A DNA stretch of 64,000 nt from Nageia nagi (GCA_050084985.1 JBITNC010000001.1:63054001-63118000); one strand, 5' to 3'. Counted from the first letter of the stretch, positions 35,203 to 47,480 are shown. The notes: generated by a model from the sequence alone, not told the origin. A program made the numbers and translations.

Positions 35203-36908
35203 TTGTGTAGATTTAATAAACCCTCATCACAAACATCATTAAAAAATCAATATCAAATAAAATATACCTTCTCCAAACTTTATTATTCCTTTCACTAGAA
35301 TATATATTTTTGCATTTTATTATTCACTTTATGGCTAGCTAATCATTCAAATTCAAATTATAGAAGACTTCACTTTGTTTGATTCACGTTAGGCTCTCAA
35401 TACATAGTCTCATCAATCAAAACATCAGTAGTCTCTCAACTACTTAGTTTTCCTTAGCAGGCATTGGCATTATTTCACTGTATGCAAGGAACAATCATAT
35501 TAGTCCAAACAAATCAATTCACCTCCAACATGGGCACTTTCTTCACACTAATAACTTCACTATTTTCTCCACACATGTAGGTCCTCTTAGTCTCCCAGTC
35601 TGCAACACAGGCTTCTCCTTTTTTTTTTTTGCATTACGTGGCCTCCTTCAGACTACTTTCTCTCCACATACAATGCATGTCCTCCTTCACTAAGTGCATG
35701 GACCTCTTTTTTTATGCCTTCTTGTCTTTTTTCCAAACTCTTCATGGTTCTACAGTGTTTCATCTCACCTTCCTTGCAGTAGTAGTAGTTCAACCAATTC
35801 AACATAGATCTTTCCTTTTCATGAGCTCTTGATTCTCTTTCCTAGGGAAAGTCAAATCATGCACAACGTATCACTTGATTTGGGTGATAGGTGTTATGAC
35901 TGAAGACATCTCTCTAAGGCCATGAACACAACAATAATTATCTCTAGTCTCCAGATCACACAATTCCATCTATGCTTGAATTATCATGGAATGCAATAAG
36001 AAATAGTAATCCCAAATAGATTAATTCACTTCCTTTCCATCTTCCATGTTTTTCCCATGACAATCTAGTCTCCACGTTAGGCTTTCCTTGTAGCAGACTC
36101 ATGCCTCTTTCATAGCATCTAGTATTTTTTGGTCTATCATAGCTCATGTGGCATCTAAGGCACAGGTAGCTAGTTGTGTCACTCTTCAACCACTTCTAGA
36201 TTCGATTCCAAGGTCGATCTCAATCTTCGTGCACTTCTCAACTACCTCACATAGCTTCTTTCATGTCTCCTCCATGTGGACCACCAAATACAGCACACAG
36301 GTCTTTGGCGATGCTCTCCTTGCAGCAACCTTTCTCTATACATAATTATTCTACTTCCTTACAATCTCAGATCTAATATATGCATAGATCTCTCTACGTG
36401 GGACTTCTCCTCTTGATGCTAGCTCTCCACATAGATCTAACCATGGGCTTTCTATGCCTCTACACATAATAATTCAATGCATAGTCTTTTAGTGCAACAC
36501 TCCTCATGTGAGCATCATAGCATGTGAATCTTCATGTGAGCCTCACAGCAGTACATGTATCCTCTGCGTGCATCACCAAACACATGAAAAAATAGATCGA
36601 TTCTCCTCTCTTACATCTTAGCTCTTTTCAGGTTTGGTGATCTTTAGCATAATCGTATGCCTCCTAAATGTCTGTTCCAAATCATGCAGCCTTCACTAGC
36701 AAAATGTATAGCTCCATGTATGCACAGCCTTGTCTATTAGCTCTCCTAGAAATAAGAAATTTTTCAGAGGCTTTGGATCTCATGCTTGCAAGAATTTGAT
36801 AAATTCTTTGCAATGCATCCACAAGCTCAATAACTCTGATGACAGTCCTTAAGGAGCTTGATAAGATCCTTCAATACTTCACCCACTCTAACCTAATAAT
36901 CAACTCTA
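35203..36908 (-). other. Long leader of the non-autonomous element
   Basis: 1.7 kb between PBS and gag start. Composition differs from the surroundings: it is richer in C on the plus strand, with repeated CTCCACATG / CACATG words between about 35560 and 36620. Short ORFs exist on both strands (35629-35832 plus, 35956-36189 minus, 36148-36345 plus) with no recognised domain. It could be captured host sequence; there is no proof here. Confidence 0.5.
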
Positions 36909-36919
36909 CTCTGATACCA
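36909..36919 (-). promoter_or_regulatory. Primer-binding site of the minus-strand element
   Basis: CTCTGATACCA on the plus strand is TGGTATCAGAG on the element's strand, next to the 5' LTR. Confidence 0.9.
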
Positions 36920-36921
36920 AT

Positions 36922-37207
36922 TAAGAGAACCAAAATGTTCCCTTGATTATTCATCAAAATAAGTTACATATTTATAGGCTTAAGAAAGCCATTACAAGAC
37001 AAGATAATAAGTTGAGAATAATATTCTCATGACCAAAATAAACAACTCACACTATATGTATCACCTTTAGATCACTACATGACAAATTACTTGTTATAAC
37101 AATAAACTAAAATACTTAGACCTAAATACTTAGGAAAATACTTTAGTCCTAATTAATTAATCCTTAGGACTTAGGACTTAGGAATAATGTTAGAAATACT
37201 TCCAACA
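36922..37207 (-). repeat. 5' LTR of the minus-strand element (286 bp)
   Basis: Nearly identical to 33013-33298. TATAAATA on the element's strand lies at 36969-36976, about 230 bases into the LTR, so this LTR would carry the promoter. The terminal TG/CA is TAAG here on the internal side, a single G-to-A change. Confidence 0.93.
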
Positions 37208-37212
37208 TCTTG

Positions 37213-38280
37213 GTGTAATAAAATAAAACATTGAAAGCTTTATGGATCATGCCTTTTACTTTTATCACTACAAAATTCATAAATAAAATTAGGATAATTA
37301 TTTTTTGTATTTAGTTATACCATTCATGTTCTAATTATGTCCAAATAATTCTTGATTTTTTTATCATTGATCTATTAAATTTGCATCAACCTATTCAAAA
37401 ATTACTATATAGAATCTAGATCCAAATGGTTGATGTAAACATAGACATAAAGAAATAAAATGAATCCAAATAAATAATGTGCACAAAGTAATAAGAGTGA
37501 AATATCATTAAGAGTTTCTCTTATCTCTTCGTAACAAATTAATAGATTACTTGTCATACCTTCTATTGAGATTACTTTGGATTATATCTTATCAAACCCT
37601 AGGATCAAAAGAACCCCTAAAGATTTTAAGATTTTTATATTTTTATAATAATATGGGATGAATTACATGATATATTATGCTCAAATCCTTTATATTCTTT
37701 CCATATAACTACAAGTTCATGTCAATCAAGATTTTGCTAAAATAAATCATTTTCTAAGAGAGGATTTTTTCTAGTTCCAACATAAACATCCTTTACTCAT
37801 TCACTAATAATCACCACATGAACATTGTTTATCCTTAAAGTGGTGAAAATTATTGGGATCCCTTATAATAAGTTTTTGTAATATTGTTTGAGAGAAATTT
37901 TTCTAGAGAGTAGGAGAGGCCCCAAGAAAATATATTCATCTTATAGCATAAAGTCTAACATTAAATCTAGATCATAAAATTTACCATATGAGAAGGGAAA
38001 TCTAAACATAGCAATAACCACAAGCATGTAGAGGTATTACTTATCATTAAATGCATAAATATTATAAAAATTTGAGCATCTAAAATCCATAAAAGCAAGG
38101 ATACAATAAATATAAACAAAAGGGGTGTTCACTTACAATTTTAAAAGAAGCTAATTTATTTATAAAGAGTGCCCATGAATTTATTCACAAACTTTCTTGA
38201 AGCTAGATATTAGCAAGGAATTTGAAAGAGTCTTTTGGGAGTTTCTAAATTGCATAATAAAAAAAAAATATTATTTTCCA
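37213..38280. other. Unassigned AT-rich DNA
   Basis: About 1 kb without a recognised gene or repeat end; many stops in all frames. Confidence 0.5.
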
Positions 38281-39320
38281 ATTTGTGGATTAAACTCATT
38301 AATAGTTGCATTTTAATAACATCTTTCTCTATTTTCATTAATAATAAAGAAGAAGGTTAATTTAATAGTGTGATGAGGCTATGGTAAGGCTATCTAATCT
38401 CTCTAACACTATTCATTATTATATTAGATTATTTAGGTAGATGATTTTTAGTAACCAAAATTCTAAATAAAATCATAGGTTTCCATATCTATATTACAAT
38501 CCCTAACCTCATGCACATCCAATTTGTTGAAGATACCCTTCTTTTGGGTCAAGTAACAACTAGTGAAGCAAGGTCTCTAAAATATTGAATAGATATGAGG
38601 GTGCTTTATCTAAAGCTATCGAATTTGACAAGAGTTGTGCATATTTCATGAACACCATATAGAGGAGGCAAATTATAATCAAGAGCATAATACACTATAG
38701 TAGTTATGATCTTACACCCTCATACACAAAACTACTACTCTTCTAAAGAAAATTATAATCTTCCCTTTGGGATAATGTAGTGGAGAAATTGCATAAGAAA
38801 ACTAATTCCTAGGAAAAAAATTTCCATAATTTTAAAGGTAAGATCCAATTGATCTAATCCACCATTCAAAGCATGGCAATATACATATTATCCTTATTCA
38901 ACATTCTAGTGAAAGCATCTGATTGAATTGAAGCAATATGTAGAAACTTCTTATGGAGAGGATTGGAAAAAAAAATAGATTTATTATACTAAATTTAGAA
39001 TTAGTATGCCAACCAAAATCTCATGGATGTTTACATATAAATAAATTCAAAGCTCTAAGTAAATCCATGCAAGCAAAACTAGTGTGTATACTAGTATACA
39101 CTAAAGGAGAACTGTTGGTGGAGATTACCAAAGGAAAATACCTATTTAATAAGGACATATCCTCTATCCTAAAGGAAATAAATAGTTATGGAGGCTTAGC
39201 TATCTAGTCTCATCTATAGGAGGGTGTGAAAATTATGAGTGAAAAATATGGGTGCAATGTTGGTAAGGGTTTTAGAATCAACTTTTGGATAGATAAAGTT
39301 AGTTGTAGACAAAGCCATTG
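38281..39320 (+). pseudogene. L1-type LINE remnant: C-terminal reverse transcriptase
   Basis: The RT fingers and palm region is heavily mutated, but QFVEDTLLLG is legible, with FVED at 38523-38534 where FADD is expected. It is followed by a SLKYxIDMR-type stretch and by FDKSCAYFMNT-like residues. An open block at 38953-39207 reads RFIILNLELVCQPKSHG...FKALSKSMQAKLV, the thumb-side region typical of plant L1-like LINE ORF2. GKGFRINFWIDKV near 39270 starts the zinc-binding RVT region. Stops and frameshifts throughout. Confidence 0.8.
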
Positions 39321-41007
39321 CTTTGACTCCAAGGAGAATGCATAGGGTAAGAGTAATTGTAGGTGGATATATTTGTGAACTTGGGAGGATAGCTATTGAT
39401 AAATAATAGGAACAAGGAAAGAATTTAGGATCAAAATAGGAAGAGGAATACCGCAAAACTAGCCACTACATGACTAGAAGTAGGCAAAAGAGTATGACTA
39501 GCATAAGGAAGAAATTGATTAAAGAGAAAACCTCCTCTAGTGAAGCAACTAAATATGAATCCTCACAAAGTATATTAACTAAATATGACTCCTTACAAAG
39601 TGAATCCCAAGAGGATACTGAAGCATATGCACCCTTATGACCATTGGAGCCAAGTGGGGTACAAAAGGAGGGAGAAGCAAAGTAAACAATAATAAAGGAA
39701 AGGAGAATGTAGCCCCTAAATGAAATAAATTTCTATGAAAATGTAAGGGGTGGGATAAAATCAAAGTGAAGGACTTGGTTTGAACAAAATTCAGCTCTAG
39801 AATAGGAAGCACCAAGAAGAAGTAGCCTCCTTAAGAGAAAGTAAATCTTGGATAAGGAACCATTGAGTGAGGAGGGGTTAGGAGGAGTAGGATAATGCAC
39901 ATAAGTGGGAACAAAAGTGGAGAGGGAAGACAAGTCCCAAGAAGGATATGAGGTAATTCCTAAAGTCTCAATAGTTTTAGAACCCCCAAGTATGGGTGGA
40001 TTTTTCTTGAACCTAATGGCCAATGAATCCAAGGAGAATCCCATGGAGGCTATTCATATAATTACACTCCTCTATGTGTCTAAGGAGAGTAGCTTCTTAC
40101 CAGTGAAGGTGAGTAAAAAGAGAATATAAGGAGATTACAATAGTTAGAGTGATGGAGTGTCTAGATCAAAAAAGCCTATAATAACATAGTAGTTCTAGAA
40201 ACTAGTAGGTGATACAAGAAGCCCATCGAGTAAGGACCACAAGAAGGTCTCAGATACTAAGAAGACTAGCTTAACAAACAAGTAAGAGGATCATACATAA
40301 GAAAGATTTTTTAGAGAAGAATTCAATGGAGTTCCCCAGTTTCCAAGTAGTAGACTTGGAAGAGCATGATCCCCCCAGCCAGTTTAAGCTAAGAAAGATA
40401 AATGAGGTCCTCAAGTCAAGGATCCTTGATTTAGCAAAGCACTAGAAAGTGAAGAAGAAGACTTATATCAATGTAGGAAAATTGGAATAATTAACCCAAA
40501 CAAAACCATGTAAGGAATCAGATATGGAGACACTAAAAATAATGGATATAGAACCCTCAATAGGGTTTAAGAAAGCTAGGAGCCCAAAATTACATAAGGA
40601 CTTGCTAGAAGAGGCAAAACTTAAATAAGGGGCTAGAAGTAATAAGTACAAGGAGATGGGAAAGAACCTAATACTAAAACAAATCCTTCTTAGGAGGATG
40701 TACACTTAGTTCTACAAGTATGGCTACATAGAAATGAGTTAGTTTATAGGGCTAAGAAAGTTATCTTTTATTTATTGTCTTTATCTTGTCAAAGGGTTAG
40801 TATCCACATGCCTAGTTTTTCACATTACTGGTTTGGTATATGTTTAATCTAAGTAAGGGTTGGTTAATAGAAGTAAAAATGGTAAGAATAATTTAGCATA
40901 TGGAAATAAGCTCTTATTTATAGACTGTTATTTTGTAAAGATTTGTAGAGTCCCTTATAAAATTCACTTTTTTTATTAATACAAAATTTACTTGTTAATA
41001 AAAAAAT
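39321..41007 (+). mobile_element. Probable second LINE-like fragment ending in an A-rich tail, inserted in the first
   Basis: The first LINE's protein similarity breaks off near 39320 and resumes after about 41008. The intervening 1.7 kb is purine-rich on the plus strand and has a charged, Ser/Lys-rich broken frame (around 39430-40130). It ends TTATTAATACAAAATTTACTTGTTAATAAAAAA-like sequence just before 41007 (split by a few bases), which resembles plant LINE 3' ends. No target duplication was confirmed, so the exact left end is uncertain. Confidence 0.45.
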
Positions 41008-41765
41008 GGAACTCCTTAAACCCTCTTCCCATCTAACCAATAATAAAATAGAATTTATATTTACTTTGGGATCCCCATATCAAGAACTACATGGCTAAAG
41101 ATATGAAAGGTAATTACATATGGAAGAAAATTAAAAGTGATATAGCTCATAATAATGAACTCAATAACTCTATGGAAAACTTGGAGAATGTTCAACCCTC
41201 TTAAAATAAGATGATTAAATGGAATGGAATGGAAACTCTTCTAAAATTTACTTTATCTAATTAAGATATAAGAGAATTATATTATCAAGGCAAACATAGA
41301 AATATCTTCAAAGAATATTTGAAAGGATAACTATATACCAAAGTTGAAATCCTTCATGTGGTTAGTCTTCTAAAATAAAATTCTAACCTAGGACAACCTG
41401 ATAAAGAGAGGCTTTCAAGGTTCAAACATGTGCAATGTTTATTCCTTGAGTGAAAAAACAACTTCTCACCTTTTCATGGAATTTACCTTCTCTTGCAAGG
41501 CGTGGGAGTGTTTCCTAAGAACTACTGGAATAGCATGGGTAAGATAAGAAATAATCACTTACTAGTGGAAGTAATGGAATTATCCTTATAAGAGGTGGAA
41601 ATATACTTAGAATTATTTCATACCTATCTTCCTTTGGCCTATTTGGATTGAACATAATGTAATAATATTCACTAAAAAATACAAACTAGTTGAAGTAGTC
41701 CTAGTGTAACTAATTAGAAATATTGAGGAAATCCAAAGGATCAGTTCCAATAATAAATTATAACC
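41008..41765 (+). pseudogene. L1-type LINE remnant: zinc-binding C-terminal part
   Basis: Reads DNLIKRGF and then SEKTTSHLFMEFTFSC in one frame (about 41395-41510), the C-terminal zf-RVT pattern of plant LINE ORF2. PIWIEHNVIIF near 41640 corresponds to the WxIWxERNxRIF pattern. It is the continuation of the fragment at 38281-39320. Confidence 0.7.
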
Positions 41766-42783
41766 AAGCTAGTCCTCAAGATAAGCATCCCTTTCACTAA
41801 AACAATCTCCCAAAAAATAAAAAGGTATTAAACAAAAATGAAGTCACCTCCTTTACTCAAATCTAAAAGAATGATCCTTAAAGGGATTTCCATATTCTAT
41901 AAAGGCTACTCATTAGTGGAGGGTGATGCCACTCTCAAAGTTGAAATGTACCAATCTTAATTAAAGATTAAGGAATATATGATGTGTAGGTATGAAAAAT
42001 ATAATATTCAAAATATTTTCTCTAATAATAGAAATATCCTAAGGAGGTTGTTTAATGGATTTAATGAGGTATTTAATCTATATGCTGACATGGACAACAT
42101 GCATTCCAAATCTCAAGTTGATGATATGAATTGGAAAATTTTGTAATAGATTCAAATTCTTTATAAAATTAGTAAAATTAGGATAATTATTTTTTTTTAA
42201 AGTATTAAATTGCACCTTGTATAACAAGGTTGATGTATTAGGGTAGCATACCCTCTACAAAAACCTATTTTTCCTCTAATTAAACAACATAATTAGTAAA
42301 AAATATATTGTTTAGAGATTCTTGTTTAATATAAGAGCTTCTTTTGCAAAGATGGAAAATACCAAATTTTAATATTATTATAATATTACCACTTTAACTC
42401 CATTTTAATACCCTTAGAATATTATAAAAGGAAGCCTATAAAGAGTGGAAAAATAATTCTAAAGTGAGAGGAATTCCATACCTTAGGTATAAGAGTCATT
42501 GAAAGTGCTCTATAAGGAGGAGAGGCATATTATTTTTGTATGAGTTAGATTTAATTATGTAGATACTCCATAGAGAAACCTTCATGGATAAAATAATTGT
42601 TATAATAGTAGAGTAGAAGGTGCATGGTGAGTCTAGCCAATTGTAGAATAGATGACATCATTGCCATTCTATTATTTATTTTGACTTGATTTGGTTATGA
42701 AAACCATTCTAATGGTATGTTCACTATATCCTTGTTAGTGGATATCTATAATTATCCCCTACCACCCAATCCCAAGGGCCTGA
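41766..42783. other. Unassigned AT-rich DNA between the LINE and the Tat-like Gypsy remnant
   Basis: No clear domain. It may include the 5' part of the next element, but neither LTR nor PBS was identified. Confidence 0.5.
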
Positions 42784-43260
42784 AATTTGAAATATTCAAT
42801 GGTGAACAAGACCCAAAGCAACATCTTATTTGATTTTAGGAGGAGTGCTTATTGAAACTAGGATCTAAGGAGAAATTGATGATGAAATTCTTCTCAAGGA
42901 GTTTGAAAGGTGAAGCTAGTTAGTGGTTTTATAATATACCCAAATCATATATTGATTCATTTAAATCATTGGTGAAATAATTTATGAATTAGTTCAAGCA
43001 TAATGTTAAAGGATATAGCATGGTTACATAGTTATGTGTAGTGCATCAAGGAAATTATGAAACATTGTAGAAGTATATCCCACAATTTGAAAAGGTATGG
43101 AAAACCATTCATAGTTAGTTATATGAAAGAGAAATTTGCAATATTTTTGTTGACTCTTTGCTCCTAGTTTTAAAGCAACATACTCTTGATTATACTAAAT
43201 TTGGCTTTGGGGTAATGACTAAAAAGCAATGTTGAAAGAAATGGTGTTGATTGAAATAGG
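42784..43260 (+). pseudogene. gag: Gag of the Tat-like Gypsy remnant
   Basis: One frame reads KFEIFNGEQDPKQHLI, then a stretch ending KFFSRSLKGEA, matching the Gypsy gag pattern (FDGxxDPxxHL ... LFPxSLKGxALxWF). TGA, TAG and further stops interrupt it. Confidence 0.75.
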
Positions 43261-43777
43261 GAAACTTAAATATGCAAGTTCAACACAAAACAAGGAAAAT
43301 AAAAAATCATATGTGAAAAACTAAGAGAAAAATATCAATATGGATGATAAACTAGCTCTTAAAATATCTAATACAACAAGGAGCTATACATTTTCCTTCA
43401 CGATCCCACCCAAGCTAATTTTGTAGAACTTGATTAAGAAGGGATTACTAAGGACATTAGAAAGAAAAGTATAAGAAGATATTGTCTTTATAAGGAACTC
43501 ATAAGCTTATTGTTGATATCTTCAAAGAAGAGGGAATGCAATGAATAGTTGCAAAACTCTTGAAGAGGATATCCTAGATCTGATTACTCAAGGAAAATAT
43601 GAAATTAATTAAAATGTTCTAAATTTGGATCAAGCCATGAACATTATAATAGTATATGAGGATATTTATGTTGCATTTAGAAGATAATGTATGAGGTCTA
43701 ACCCACATCCATAACTAAACCAAAATTAGGATGCATATGAACATGTAAGTCTTCCACTAGATCTAAGAGCTTATAGC

Positions 43778-44400
43778 ATGATTCAACAGTTAAAAACTAC
43801 TTCAACTAAAATTAGTTTATTTGATCTCATTAGTACATCTAAGATATATAGAAAATATTATAGATTTGTTAAAAAAAAAATGCTTCCTAATAATACTTAT
43901 GCTACTATATTTTTTGAAAAACTCCATTCCATTAAAGATTGTGATGTTATATCTTTCTTTAAATTTGAAAAACATAGCATGGAATTGATAGTAGAATGCT
44001 TAGTAATTTTTATTACTCCAATGATACATGATTTAGAGATAAAGAGAGCAATGGTAGATTCTAGTTTAGCTATTAATATTTATTCTTAGATATTCTTGCA
44101 ATAATTAGAAATTAATGATGTAACTATCCCACCCTTAGAAGAGCCAACTTTTAGAATAAGGGTGTATGATATTTCAACTAGAAAGCCACTTGGTCTAGTT
44201 ACACTTGAGGTCACATTAGGGGTAGGGAGTGTCCAAACAAATTTTCATGTTCTGAGTGGCATAATTTCTTACAATCTCCTCTTAGGAAGACCTTGGTTAC
44301 ATGATATGGATGCATAACCATCTATAATTCATGGTCCTTTAAAATTTGAATATGAAGGAAAAAATACATACAATCATAGGGGATCTAGAACCATATGCAT
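43778..44400 (+). pseudogene. pol: Protease region of the Tat-like Gypsy remnant
   Basis: An open block at 43778-44089 ends in RAMVDSSLAINIYS, in the place of the LVDxGSSLNI active site; the conserved DxGSS has become DSSLA. It continues in another frame with FHVLSGIISYNLLLGRPWLHD (about 44245-44310), the typical Tat-lineage protease end. The neighbouring open frame 44346-44597 has no recognised domain. Confidence 0.75.
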
Positions 44401-44600
44401 TGTGTAATCTAGCATATCTTTATGTGGAAGGATTGGATTTACATTATCTTAAGTTTCATATAGTTCCATTGGAGGTAGAATTAGCATTGATAAAGGTAAT
44501 AAAAGAGGTAGAAGTTGTAAATTCAAGTATGGAAATGTGTAGAATTGAGAATTTTGATCTGTTAGCTTCTAAGACTTTGGTCATACAAAAATTATAAGTG

Positions 44601-45404
44601 AATCAAGGTGTGGATGTTGTGCCAAAGGTGTTGCAGTGCATGGACATCATGAAATAGAAAGATAAATAGTTGGTTCTTGTTAAGAAACATGTTTATCTCT
44701 AAATCATGTTCAATCAAATGAAAAATAAGAATATAGGGAATTGTTTTCTATATCCCTTTGTACATAAATACATGGTTGATAATTACAAATATAAAGAGGG
44801 GGATTAAGAAAATCATAATAGGGAATGCCTTATTTTCTTGCTACTTTAGGAGATCAAAAAGATATGAAAGGAATGGGTAGTGATCAAAATACAAAATAAA
44901 CTACAAGACTTATAAAGTTTGTTCCAAAATGTAATATGATAGAGTTACATGATGAAATTGATGAGAAAAAATTGGATACATGATACTATACCACTTGAGT
45001 TTGACTACTTTTCTATTGATTATGACATATTACAATACATGGGGGAACATTCAAAATTACCCAAATCATATCCAAAAATGAAACCAAGTTATGTTCTTAG
45101 TCAATATGGATACTTTGGATAAGAGATAAACTTTGATGAAGTTTTTAGGTACAGAAAGTTGATGAAGATGATGTTAATGACCAAGAAATACCAGGATTGG
45201 AAGAGTTACCTTCATTATTACAAAGAAAATATGAGAATACATTTTTAGTAAAAGAGTTGAAAAATTTAACATTGGCACAAGTGATCAAGATAGGTTGATA
45301 AAAATTGGAGTTGCTCTCCCAATACCATCCCAAGAAAGGTACAAAAATAAGTTCATTGAATGTAATAAAATAATCAAGAGCATATTGTTAAATATATGGG
45401 ATAG
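44601..45404. other. Decayed or deleted pol between protease and integrase tail
   Basis: No YxDD or RNase H motif could be read. KLPYHYRHIEK near 45430 begins the integrase C-terminal similarity. Confidence 0.5.
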
Positions 45405-45920
45405 ATACAAAAAAGATTGGTATGAAAAGTTACCATATCATTATAGGCATATAGAAAAAGTGTTAGAATAGCAATAGGGGAAACTACATTCTCATTAGTT
45501 TATGATGATGAAGCAATTGTACTATTAGAGCTTGAAATTCCATCTTTAAGGATAGCATTACAATAAGACATACAATATGAGGATGATCAAAAGGCAATAT
45601 TATAGCAATTCGAAGCTCTTTATGAAAAAAGGATTCATGTTAGTGAATATCAAAAAGCATGTCACACAAGGTTAAAAAGGGCTTTTGGCAAAAAGATTAA
45701 GCCAAAGATGTTTCAAGTTAGAGATTTGGTACTGAAAGAGATATTAACAAGACTATTGCAAATGATGAGGTAAAAGAAAAATTTGAACCAAATTGGTTGG
45801 AAACTTTTGTTGTTATGGAACCTACAAGATTAGGTGTATATAGATTAACTTCAATGGATGGTAAAGAAGAATAAAAAAACTTTAATGCTACCCATATTAA
45901 ATGCTTTTATGCATAAAATG
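45405..45920 (+). pseudogene. pol: Integrase C-terminal part of the Tat-like Gypsy remnant
   Basis: Blocks in successive frames: FSLVYDDEAIVLLELEIPSLR (where TPFSLVYGxEAVLPxEIEIPSLR is usual), KIKPKMFQVRDLVLKEIL, and MDGKEE...NATHIKCFYA at the end. The catalytic core is not visible. Confidence 0.75.
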
Positions 45921-46085
45921 CATGGGTTGGTACCTCAAAAATCAATAATGAATCTTAATGAGGTATGTTTATATTATATTTTCTTTCAATTTCAAGTTTT
46001 ATTTCTAATTTTGAAATGTTGACACCATATTTCTTGCTCTTTCATTATTGATGCCATGAATTTTATAAAGACAAAAAAATGGTAA

Positions 46086-46440
46086 GCATAATATCTTCAA
46101 ATCAAGGACATAAAATACATGAACATCAATGGCAAATGATATGGTTAATGAGATTTCACTCACTTAAATGTAAACCAATGATGCAACCATAGTATGTGGA
46201 CATTGGTTCATACCCAATGGATTATACACCTTATTATGTATCCAAAATTATTTTTCTTAAAACTTTAAAAGCATAATATCTTTAGATAATAGACATAAAA
46301 TCCTTTATCATCAATTGCCAATGATATAGCTAGTGATATTTCACTCATTTAAATGTAAATAAATGATGCAACTATAAGTGAGAATGTTGATATTGGATCA
46401 TACCCAATGAATGATGCATTTTGATGTTCATCCATAAAGC
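46086..46440 (+). repeat. Two-copy tandem repeat (about 185 bp) between integrase and LTR
   Basis: Copies start at 46086 and 46271 with GCATAATATCTT and share TTTCACTCA.TTAAATGTAAA.(C/T)AATGATGCAAC and TCATACCCAATG. They are clearly diverged from each other. Confidence 0.8.
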
Positions 46441-46860
46441 TTGCTAATATAATCTTCTATCACAAGGTATTTTTTAATATGGTTTTTCTCTATAGATTCA
46501 AAGCATCCATGTTGTGATAGCAAAGATGATATATCACCAACATCCTTATTTATACCTCAAAAAGAGTCAGAATGTTAAAATGATCCTCTTATATATCTAG
46601 ATATGGAAATTAAGATGTCAAACTTCATAGATAAAGAATAGTTCTTACCATATTAAAGCATCACAAGGGGTAGGCTATTAATGTATTTTTCTTGGTTGTA
46701 CTAGAAAAGAAGAATGTTCCTACAATAACCAAACTAATAGGAGAAAACAAGGGGCCTACATCAGAAGATCATGTTGTTGATTAAAGAGTTCAACATTCTC
46801 AAAATTTGCTTATACTATTCTTCTTTGGCTATGTAACTCAATGTATTTCATTACAACTCC

Positions 46861-47071
46861 AAAGAGGGGTAAAATGTAGACACTCAAAAAATGAATTTTT
46901 ATTAATAATACATTTTTATAACATCAAGAGATATGTGTTGTAAACAAGAGGGTTAAATATTACCAAGATATTGTAGTTAATGTAATAGGATCACTAAACA
47001 ATGTAAGTGGTATCAAATGCACATAAAGGCACCATTGACTATGTAATTTATGATGATACTATGGTAGGGAG
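46861..47071 (+). repeat. PPT and interrupted LTR start of the Tat-like remnant
   Basis: AAAGAGGGGTAAAA (46861-46874) is followed by TGTAGACACT at 46875, the PPT/LTR junction. About 200 bases of LTR follow before the Copia insertion, and the LTR presumably resumes at 52193; its end was not identified. Confidence 0.7.
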
Positions 47072-47478
47072 TATGAAGAATTTGAAGACCAACCGATCGG
47101 CTACTTGTAACTGGCCAACCAGCTAGAATAAGTGAACCGACCACTCGGCTAAGTAGCCAGCCTGCCGACTAGTTCTATTTTTTGTGTATGTCATTTTTCC
47201 TTCCTGTGGCTTTCCAATTCATGTTTCTTTGTGTTTCAAATTCTAGGTTGAAGGGTAAAGGTTGAATACGGCCTCTATAAATGTTTGTAATGTATTTTGT
47301 AGTTTCATCAAAGTGTGTGGAGTTGTATTGGAGTTGTAGCTTGCATTCTCAATAATCAATTTGGTGTTGGATTCAATTTCAGTTCTCCATTGTTGTTGAG
47401 TTGTGCAATTTCATTTTTTTGAGTTGTATTGTGAATTGTTAGGTAATTCATTTTTTTTGTTATAGTTAAAGAACTTCA
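47072..47478 (+). repeat. 5' LTR of the second Copia element
   Basis: Begins TATGAAGAATTT and ends AAGAACTTCA. TATAAAT at 47276-47282 in CCTCTATAAATG is a likely TATA box. GC-richer words with GGCTA/CGGCTA occur in its first 110 bases. Confidence 0.9.
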
Positions 47479-47480
47479 TT

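Larger units (their letters stand above)
33013..37207 (-). mobile_element. Young non-autonomous Copia-type LTR element with a gag-like ORF
   Basis: Flanked by TCTTG at 33008-33012 and 37208-37212. The two LTRs are both 286 bp and differ at three positions, so the insertion is recent compared with everything else here. The minus-strand orientation is shown by the PBS complement at 36909-36919 beside the right LTR and by a PPT complement at 33301-33310 beside the left LTR. The internal 3.6 kb holds a gag-like frame (35202 to 34123) and an unrecognised ORF (33844 to 33335), but no protease, integrase, RT or RNase H. It must have been copied by enzymes from another element. Confidence 0.88.
42784..47071 (+). 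mobile_element. Tat/Ogre-like Gypsy retrotransposon remnant
   Basis: In order: gag, protease, the end of integrase, non-coding tandem repeats, PPT and an LTR start, all on the plus strand and heavily mutated. RT and RNase H are not recognisable between about 44600 and 45400, so a large part of pol is deleted or decayed. The Tat/Ogre call rests on the protease context (NLLLGRPWLHD), the integrase C-terminus, the tandem repeats between integrase and LTR (a described Tat-lineage habit), and an LTR beginning TGTAGACACT. The LTR is interrupted at 47072 by a Copia element. Confidence 0.75.

Noticed and set aside
35002-36345. Plus-strand ORFs in the non-autonomous element (35002-35298, 35629-35832, 36148-36345)
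   Set aside because: Antisense to the element's coding strand, without recognised domains; the first is a shadow of gag.
39579-40044. Minus-strand ORFs of 78 and 103 codons
   Set aside because: Pro/Ser/Leu-rich translations of a purine-rich strand; no domain, and the plus strand better fits a LINE-like fragment.
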